Shown: positions 55,901 through 64,000 of the stretch, in pieces
Layout of the letters: the number at the start of each line of letters is the position of its first letter
How positions within the stretch are numbered: the first letter of the stretch is position 1
Source: Acanthochlamys bracteata
Taxonomy: Eukaryota; Streptophyta; Magnoliopsida; Pandanales; Velloziaceae
NCBI GenBank assembly: GCA_019914995.1
Contig: CM034127.1
Span: 9,858,001-9,922,000, forward strand
DNA length: 64,000 nucleotides
Direction: 5' to 3'
Notes under the pieces: generated by a model
What the model saw: only the letters and a program-made list of their open reading frames with translations
Databases searched by the model: none
Told to the model about the DNA's origin: nothing
Made by a program: the position numbers and the translations under genes

Positions 55901-58685
55901 AATCTATGGCTTTAAGGCAATGGTGGTACCCCAATATGAAGAGTTCAAAGGTACCCACTCCTTATCTTAGCTAATACTAAAGAAACGGGACAACTTTTTT
56001 TTTATTATAATGGGGATGACAATAATGTGAAGCAGAAGATAATCAAGAGGCTCTTGCCGCTGCTGTTTTTTTTTTATGGTAAGTATACTTTTTTGTGTTC
56101 CTCCATAAAATGTGGAGTGTATACTTTATACAAAGTGACTAGTTCATTCATGGTTAAATTGTAGGTAGGATTTAAGCCTTCATTGAAGGTTACTAGCTAA
56201 CAAATACATACAAGGATAGAAGGTTAAACATTCTAATAAATTGGGTTGAACCTTCTTGTAACTTCAATTGCTTACATTCAGCCAATTAAGTTTATTTTCC
56301 ATATGCAAGAATTTAGTAGAAGTTCATCTCTGATTCTTTTAGTGCTCATAAATACTTCTTTTCTTTCCTGCAATACCGACTTACTAGTTTACACTTTAGA
56401 CAACTTTTTCTTAGAAGTAATATCTTGGACATAAATCTTTGTATTAGCTTCTTTTTCTGTGTACAATTTTACTGCAAGAATACCTGTAATACTTTTTTCG
56501 GTGAATTATCTAATTTTCATTTAGTAATAGAGTAATGTGCACTTGGTATTTCGAACTTCTGACTTTTCCCGTATATTTTCTGCTAAGTCCTTGTTCGCAG
56601 GACGTGCGCATCATTGAAGTGAACTATGCTAATGTCAAACACTGATTTAGCATTCAATGCGAATATTATAAACTGTGCTACCTACATTTGTTAATCAAGT
56701 CCATGGGTGTTTGTGTACGACTATAAAAAACTGGTAACGTGATGCTGCTGCACGACTGCAATGAGTTTGTGGGCTGTCAACCATGACCAAGTACTTCTGT
56801 TAGCTTACAATTTCAGTACGAGTTAAAATGCTTGTTAAGCCCTTGGAACTGCTGTAAAATGTTTTAAAAAATAAATGGAGACTGCAGATGATTCATGAAC
56901 TCAACATCATTTCTGGGAATGTAATATGTTGTTATATGTATAACTGGAGTAGTTCCCATTGACATGGAAATTTGACAATTGATTTTTGCAGGTCTCAGAA
57001 AGGAGTATGGAGTTATGAGAAACCAGATGAGGTTCCCGCAGCAGTTATAATTTCTGAATCAGTATCTGTGATTGGTTAATTTCTACTTGTATTGTACTTG
57101 CCGTTTGTAAGTATCCAATCGAAGGTACCAGCATTATACTGTATTTGCGTACATAGTGGCAGTTTTTTGTGAATTATTGTTTGAAATTTACATTCAAAAG
57201 CTTATATTAATTAAGTTGTACACAAGAAAGTACTAAAATTATACGATCGTCTGTGCTAAGCGGACCATGTATACGCACATTACACGAAAGATATTGGCAG
57301 GGAACCAAAAGACGTTTCTTTTTTGTACTCTTTTAAAAAATTTAGAAGTCTCAGTTGAAAGTGCGTACTTCTATGGAATTATAGTTTCATTCAGCTTTGG
57401 GTTCGTATGCAGAGAATGGAATGAGTCCACATTAATAAATGTAAGGATTTAAGGAGGTAGTGTGGGGTTTATGGTTTGCATTATCTCTGCTTTGATTTGG
57501 AATGGTGAGCACGTTTACTTGAGGGCTTGTTTCAAATATACTGAATTTCACTTCCTCTCTTTAAATTTTAAGTTCAATTATTTAACGTATTTTAATTATC
57601 ACTTCGAAACACTACTTTTATTTTTACAATAAATTTTATTTCTATCAAAATTTAATTTCAAATTTTACTTCACTTGTTTTAAATATCACTCCAAACTCTA
57701 TTTTTACCAAATTTTATTTTTTACTAAATTTTCATTTTTATAAAATTTAGTTTCGTGAAACTCCGTTATATATATTTATAACACGCACTTAGGAATAATG
57801 CATTGCTCGATTGATGTAAAGGTCTTGAAACTGTTGACAGAGTGTATATATCAAAACTAATGGACTGAAAAAAGGAGTATGGTCCTTCTATTTCTTTATG
57901 CAATTATTTGAATTTGTTTTTGTATTTTATAAGAAGAGTGGCTGAATAACGTTATGGATGGAGATAGTTGGAGTAAAACTTGGACATGTTTAATGTCTAA
58001 CACCTTGCATGGAAAAAACTCTTCTCCATATCATTATTGGCACCGTTTCTTTTACATGTTAGTTTTTTATTGGTCAAACCATAAATAATCAGAGCATTTC
58101 GCTACGAGGGTTGAGTAAGGTAGAGTTAAATACAATAAATAGCAAAAGGTGAGTAACTTAACTGACTCAGCTCAATAATGATTAACTGGAAACCTGATTA
58201 GCACACGGTGCTGGAATGGTTCCTTGTGTAATGCATCTAACGAAATAGTTGATTCAAGTCTCTCTGTTTTCTTAATAAGCTCATATGGTCTCCATGTCTT
58301 TAGTTTTATTACTATAAAAATAATGATTCCTAGCTGGAACTGGTTTCATTATGAATAAATGCAATCGAGCGCCTTGTCGCCGTATTTTCTTTGCATTATG
58401 AGCTGGTGGAAGGAATTCACTACTATTCTGAAAAACGGTGTTGAGAAGTGACTCTCACGTCTTCGTGAAGTGCGTGTGTGCGCGTCAACTTTGTATTCAT
58501 AGCATATAATAATTTATACCATCAAGAAAACAACAATGAGTCAATCTCAAAACGGGATCACGCCTAAATTTTGAACTTGGATAAAATGCTACAATGTAGA
58601 ATATTGTATATTGCATGTAATTAACTCACTTGGTATGCTGTACAAGAAACTATGGTCAAATTTTGCTAAACTGAACTATAAGTTC
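55901..58685. other. intergenic, no gene seen
   Basis: Between the RopGEF upstream region and the methyltransferase stop. It is AT-rich with short frames only. An AT-rich block at 57530-57790 resembles the dispersed small elements but its ends are unclear. A (TG/CG)-rich short tract GCGTGTGTGCGCGTC is at 58471-58486. Confidence 0.4.
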
Positions 58686-61437
58686 TCAGTAAGGTGCGGT
58701 TCCTGTCACAGTCCTATGTCTCGGGTCCGTCAAAATGCTGGCAACATTCACAAATCCAGCATCTCTCATTGTCTTCTCCAAGTCTAATAAGTAGTATTCA
58801 TCCAGGAAAGGTTCGGTGCTCTTCATCAAAGTGAACAACACTGGGGATAATTCCTGTAGAACATCGCATGAGAGTTTGTCAAGATACTTTTGGCATGTAT
58901 TGTTAGGTGTCAAGTCCTACAGATAAATGATTATTTTTGGCTAGTGGAAGGAAAATGTACCTGAAGGACCTTAGATTTGGGCTGCATAAACAAGATTACG
59001 AATCAGTAAAACAGTGAATGAGTAGGATAGGATATCATGAACCGAAATAGATCATACATTAGCTCAGAGTACATACCGAGTTGTCTGTCAATGCAATTGT
59101 GCCACCAGGTCGAAGTAATCGATAAGCTTCTTTAACCAAGCCAGTTATTGCCCTTGCAGGACATTCGTGGAGCTGCAGAAACCATAATGAATCAAATCCT
59201 TTACATTAAATAAAGAAGTATGTTATATTGAAATAATAGATAAGTTGGTAACCAAGAGGAGAGTTTTCTGTTCAAGCATTAAGCAACACCTAGCATATTT
59301 TTGAGGGTAGCTTTACTTTCGTTGACGCACAGATACATACAAATTGAACATGCACAAGGTTACAACAAGAAGTGTGCTGGTGCAGATGAACCATTTAATC
59401 ATCTCTTTTCCAGAATTTGCTAGTGCTGAGACAAGTTGAATTGGAGCTAGGACAATCAGGTTTTTAGTTTCTTCAAATGGCTGCATTCTTTTTGGCACCA
59501 AAAAGAATCTCAAATAGAACCAACAGGCTATGCAGCTATCTAAGCAGTTAAGTTTCTAGTTGCATGCTACAAACAAATGTCTTCCAATTGATAGGTTGAA
59601 AATCAATTGTCTCAGAAGTATCCCAACAACAAACCACATAAGCAAGTGAAACAAGGTCAAATGATCCTGGTGGCAATCCTGTAGATTCACCATTCGCATG
59701 GATCCACCTAATGGGATTATTCCTTGCTTTCATCTTCTCTTTGTATTGAGCAACAGCAAGAAAGTAAGGTGAAAGGTCCAATCCCTGTAAAAGAAATTTC
59801 TTGAATGAACAAAGAACAGAAATTTAAAAGTAAAGCATAGGTTCATTAATTCATATTCGTAATTGACAAAAACTGCTCCTTTCCATGAAACACATTATCG
59901 TTCTTATGGTGCTCATATGGTACTTTATTAACAACACCTGACTTAAGAGAAGGGATTAAAGGATTTTATGGAATATGGATGTGAGCTTCTGATCTGATGC
60001 GATTTACATACTAAAAAGAGAAGTTCAGAAAGAACGCAGGATTAAGAAAAATCACTCGTATAATAAAAGGAGCTACGCAAAATATGCGCATTAACCTTTT
60101 GTAAATATAGAATAATAGTTTCTGGATTCCTTACTGTGACCGTGGCTGAAGGAAATCTTTCTGCGAGATAGTTTGTGCTCACTCCTATGGAGCAACCGAT
60201 ATCTAAGATATCATTGATATTGGAATTCTTGGAATATTTGAAATGATGATCTTCTATTGCTTTCAGCCAACCACCTCGGACAATTTGATTTGCTTCATCA
60301 ACAGAGGAAGCATCAGGTATTGCTCTCTTCGCAATAGACAAGGTTGCGGCTTCTGCCTCTGCTGCTGCCTGCATATACAAAAAACATACATAAGGCAGCT
60401 GCATACTCAAAAAGACATAGATTAAATATTGGAGACCATACAGTATACAACACAATGATAGAAACTTATTTCAAGCAGGGTATAACAATCATTACACATA
60501 ATTGATGTTTTACTGATAATCAGAAGAATTTTGAAGCTTCTATACAACATGTACATGTATGAAGTGTTACACTTTGCGATAAACAGTAAAGATTGCATGA
60601 TGACAGGGAAGAAGATAACAAATTGCAACCAAAAGATACTTAGTCAGGAAAACTCCTTGTACAATAAACACTTACCAGCCAAGACAGGTTTCCTTCATCG
60701 TATGCGTGAAGAGGGTTAAGATAATCTGTTCAAAATGGAAATTTAATTTTAGATCCAATAAGAAATTAAGAACCATAATGACACATATTCATGCTTATTG
60801 TCAAAATACCATCACAAATAGTAGTTTGTAATCACTCCATGAAACTAATAGCTTTCGATCAATATGGTCAGATGTTAAATGTCTCAACCAAATGAACAAC
60901 AAATTTTGAAAACTAAGAATTAATGGGAAGAATTAAATAAGCCAACTCACAATCAGGGTACACTACTGATGGGTTATGGACACTGTCCATTTCCTTGTAG
61001 ACATCCGAATCCAGGATCTCTTTCGTCATCTCTCTCCAAGGCACATTCGATTTCTCCGCGGTGCTTCACCATCAACATCAACCAATTCCCAAAGTTTCAA
61101 CACTCGATCAACACAAAATTCATAGAGGTATAGAGACGGGGAATAAGAGAGACCTGATGAGGACCTGGCGAGCGCCGAGCTTCATGATAGAGTAAAGAGG
61201 TTTGAAGGCAATGAGAGCACCAACGAGGCGGGACAGGGGAGTTTCTCCTGTCCATCTTGGCCTCTCCAGCTTTCCTTCCTCATGTTCTACAGCAGCCAAA
61301 CGCGCGTTGCACTGAACATGCGCTCTTTTAGGCGCAGGTTTTGGGAACGAGCGCCGGCGCAACTGCAACGGTGCTGTAGTTGTTCCTGATGATCCTGCTT
61401 GTGCCATTGCCAGAGTTGCGGCTAGGAATCGGTGCAT
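58686..61437 (-). CDS. SAM-dependent methyltransferase, probably plastid-targeted
   Basis: Eight exons on the minus strand: 61437-61154, 61063-60951, 60725-60676, 60368-60135, 59784-59635, 59172-59077, 58981-58961 and 58853-58686, total 371 residues. The leader (MHRFLAATLAMAQAGSSGTT, Arg/Ser/Ala-rich, no acidic residues for 40 positions) looks like a plastid transit peptide. The conserved body includes TPLSRLVGALIAFKPLYSIM, YYLNPLHAYDEGNLSWLAAA, motif I ILDIGCSIGVST, GLDLSPYFLAVAQYKEK, LHECPARAI and YRLLRPGGTIALTD. The fold is a class I, UbiE-like methyltransferase; the substrate is unknown to me. Exon 7 is a 21-nt micro-exon (PKSKVLQ). A second in-frame ATG (MAQAGSSG) is an alternative start. 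Two copies of a 26-bp direct repeat lie 70-160 bp upstream. Confidence 0.9.
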
Positions 61438-61504
61438 GCACAGCACTACTTGAGCTTGCGAGCGATAAGACGGATAGAGCGAGAAAGGTGAGAGAGAAAA
61501 TATC

Positions 61505-61594
61505 TTGTGCCAATGATATTTCGACGCGTGTATAGATGAGGATAGGAGGGAGGTTCAGTTTTAGATTTTTGTGCCAATGATATTTCGACGCGTG
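61505..61594. repeat. 26-bp direct repeat in the methyltransferase promoter
   Basis: The word beginning TTGTGCCAATGATATTTC and ending GACGCGTG occurs at 61505-61530 and 61569-61594, a 64-bp period. Each copy carries a CCAAT box and an ACGCGT core. It is a recent tandem duplication with half-diverged spacer, close upstream of the methyltransferase start. Confidence 0.85.
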
Positions 61595-61599
61595 CCAAA

Positions 61600-62426
61600 T
61601 AGATTTGAACCCAAACTGATACTATTATCATCTATGAAAATACAGGACAACAAAGAAGAACAACATGGAATGGAACTTGTACATATGAGGATATTTTTAT
61701 TCTTGCTTCTTAAAATAAAGGTGGTGCAGAATTCACAATAAATATTATCAAAGTCGACAATTTGATTGCGTTTCGAATGACCTAAGTAAGTTGTAGCTCT
61801 CATTAACAAAATGATGAGCTAGTTAAGAACAGCTTTCTTAAGCTCTGTATGGTGATGTGATAATTCAGAATAAGTTAGATTTTAAAGATTTTTGGTGTTT
61901 GGATAAAAAAAAGATATGAATAATTTATTTTTAAGAAAAAAATTATTAAGTATAAAAATTAAGCTAAATTAATTCCATAAAAATAAAAAGATGAAAGATA
62001 ATTTATATATTAAAAATTTTATACCGATTTGTTTAAGCTTTAGATTATACTAATTTTTCTAGTATATTTGCTGGATAGTTGAATGAAATTCTTGTCTTAG
62101 ATTACCTCCTCCGATATTGTATCTCGGATAGTACTTCTCGCTTCTCCTTCTTGAGTTCTTTCATCTTCTCTTGTTCTCTTTTCGATCAGCTTTCTTTTGT
62201 GGAGAAGCCATTTTCTTTCTACCAACACCTCGGGACCCTTCCCCTCTAAGTTGGTATTTGAATCTTCATATTCTGTCTCAGATACATTATCTACACCGTT
62301 CACAGAGCACTTCGTCTGCAGCCTACTTCTATTGAAGCTTCCTCTAGTTTTTTTTGGTACTACTGTCTTTTTTGTTGCCGGATGCTATCAGTCCTTCTCT
62401 ATATGAACCTTAGAAGAGGCTGGTTG
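61600..62426. other. intergenic, no gene seen
   Basis: AT-rich DNA upstream of the methyltransferase. An open frame at 62097-62303 on the minus strand (rich in Glu/Arg, NTNLEGKGPEVLVERKWLL inside) is not recognised and may be a scrap. Confidence 0.35.
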
Positions 62427-63237
62427 TAGGAGTGGCAATATATGACCCGATTCGAAAATACGGTTCAAAATTAACTATTTTAATCAGGATTATGTTAAAA
62501 AATTTGACACATATAAATATATGGATTGAATTAAGATTGAACGAACTTGACCCGATTATTAAATAAGTCAACCCGGATTAATCCAAAATTGATTCATCAA
62601 CTCGAATTATCATATCTTGAATAAATAATATTTGATTTTTTATTTCCGTATATTAAAATATTAACAATAAAATTAATCGATAATAATAATTTATAAATTA
62701 TTAAATTAATTATTATTTTTATATCTTAGTAAAATAGTGTAAGATGAGAATTATAATATTATCGAAAGTATTACTATGTAGGTGTTTCTATAATGTCGAA
62801 TTCGAATTTCGTATAAAAATTTTTAACAAAATTTTATTAGATAGCTATGTTTATCAAAAAATTTTATCAAAATTATTAGTTTTATTTATAATCATAAAAT
62901 TTTAGCTGTCAACACATATTTTTAAAAAATAATAAAATAAATAAATTTTTTTTGGATATTTTAAGAACCGATGAAGATACTAAAGAATGAACATTTTGAC
63001 AGATATTCAATATATCTCGTCATTAAAAATATCGTGCACTTCCGTTACAACTGATCTTATATTTCGCTGAATTTAAAAAATATAAAATGGGTCGATCAGA
63101 TTATTAGTAGGTTGGGTTAAGGTTAGATAATTTTGATCTGTATAAATTTATAAATTGAGTTAGGATTGATCGAATTTAATCCGATTATTAAATGGGTCGA
63201 TCTGAAATCAACTCACGAATCTAAATTGGCAGCTCTA
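62427..63237 (-). mobile_element. hAT-type non-autonomous element, copy 3, inverted
   Basis: 811 bp with ends TAGGAGTGGCAAT and ATTGGCAGCTCTA, flanked by a near-perfect 8-bp target duplication, GCTGGTTG (62419-62426) and GCTAGTTG (63238-63245). The interior matches copies 1 and 2 in the opposite direction (GATATATCTCGTCATT-like and ATCGTGCACTT at 63000-63045). No transposase frame. Confidence 0.85.
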
Positions 63238-63292
63238 GCTAGTTGTAAGTTACATCTGGCTTTGGCTCATAGATGAAAGCAGGGCTCAAGAA

Positions 63293-63556
63293 TGGGGCTG
63301 TTTGGTTCAGCTTTTCTCCAACAAAATTTTTCAATTTTTTATTTCAAGTTTTTCAATATATATTTTATAAGTATATAAAAAAATTTATTTAAAAATTTAG
63401 AAAGTGTAGAAAAATTCTACGAAGTGAGATCTTTTTATTGCATATTTTTATTATTTTTTTGAAGTAAAAAAAAATAGAGCTTATTTTTTAAAATGAACAA
63501 AAATATCTTTTATTTCACAAAAGCTCTATTTCATAAGCAATCCCAAACACCCCCTA
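63293..63556. mobile_element. MITE-like element, GGGGCTGTTTGG ends
   Basis: Left end TGGGGCTGTTTGGTTC and right end ATCCCAAACACCCCC-type DNA are inverted copies, about 264 bp apart, with the AT-rich TTTATAAGTATAT interior. It is the clearest member of the dispersed family in this window. Confidence 0.6.
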
Positions 63557-64000
63557 AATCGTCTTTGCATCTCTTGATATGATCCAACGTCTTAAGTGGA
63601 AAGCAGTTGCAACAAACAAAGAGATATTACACTGATTAGGAATGACATAGTTGATTCATCCTTCAAGGAGAGATTATTAGATATAATAGTGAGTTGGATT
63701 CGTTCCACATAAAAAAAATAAGATAAAGAATAGCTAACATAGTTAAAAGTTTTTAGATTCATTGGTTTAAGTTTTTGCTTAGGATTGAATTTTCTAATAC
63801 ATGGACAGGATATTGAAATGAAATTTTTGTCTTCGTTGGTTATGTCTCCCCAACAAATACAACTGTAGTTCTCCTATTTGCAACATTTGTTGGAAATAAA
63901 AACGCATTATTGCAGTGGGCTTTATATGTTGTTAGATCCATTTTAGCCTTTAATTCTATTAATTAGATTAGTTCTAATTAGGGTTAGGGGTGTTGTGGGC
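63557..64000. other. intergenic to window end, nothing seen
   Basis: No gene-like frame, RNA or delimited repeat was found. The last bases (TTAGGGTTAGGGGTG) include two telomere-like TTAGGG words, too few to mean a telomere. Confidence 0.4.

Noticed and set aside
63985-64000. Telomere-like TTAGGG words
   Set aside because: Only two units, and plant telomeres are normally TTTAGGG arrays.
1-64000. CRISPR array, operon or prophage-like system
   Set aside because: No spaced palindromic repeats or gene-dense same-strand clusters; all evidence points to plant nuclear DNA.

Overview
This is a nuclear, protein-coding stretch of a flowering plant genome, most likely a eudicot. The sequence is AT-rich, the genes are split by many GT-AG introns, and every recognisable protein belongs to a plant family (PIP1 aquaporin, YODA MAPKKK, RopGEF, PRD3, TRM/DUF4378, HIPP, U-box kinase). 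No bacterial, plastid or rRNA segment was seen. The species cannot be named from the sequence.

Layout, left to right. 1-2.6 kb (+): last exons of a YODA-type MAPKKK, with a reading-frame break in the tail. 4.1-5.3 kb (-): a complete four-exon PIP1 aquaporin. 5.3-9.6 kb: AT-rich intergenic DNA with small transposon remains, a pair of diverged direct repeats and a decayed HIPP-like pseudogene (+). 9.9-13.6 kb (+): a five-exon Obg GTPase of the mitochondrial ObgM type, whose 1.5 kb second intron holds a decayed Ty3-type gag-protease fragment. 15.0-15.7 kb (+): a membrane protein gene (DUF7733-like) broken by two frame changes. 18.0-23.5 kb (-): a nine-exon C2H2 zinc-finger protein. 27.5-28.6 kb (-): a U-box/kinase pseudogene lacking its catalytic core. 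29.6-34.9 kb (+): an eleven-exon PRD3/PAIR1 meiotic double-strand-break gene. 41.7-46.4 kb (+): a TRM-like DUF4378 protein with a tandem 29-residue repeat. 47.65 kb (+): tRNA-Gln(UUG). 48.8-49.5 kb (+): the isolated 3' end of MED12, lying between two related hAT-type non-autonomous elements. 52.1-54.8 kb (-): a seven-exon RopGEF with a predicted GC-AG intron. 58.7-61.4 kb (-): an eight-exon methyltransferase, probably plastid-targeted. 62.4-63.2 kb: a third copy of the hAT-type element.

The genes are functionally unrelated, as is usual in plant chromosomes: signalling (MAPKKK, RopGEF), water transport (PIP1), organelle translation (ObgM), meiosis (PRD3), cytoskeleton and growth (TRM). No operon-like cluster or biosynthetic cluster was seen. 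The most unusual items are the MED12 tail stranded among hAT elements, the repeat array in the TRM protein, two short introns that stay open in frame (one would add a hydrophobic stretch to ObgM), and frame breaks in two otherwise well conserved genes. Those breaks could be pseudogenisation or uncorrected base errors in the assembly. All exon boundaries were placed by hand from splice consensus and remembered family sequence, with no alignment or transcript data.
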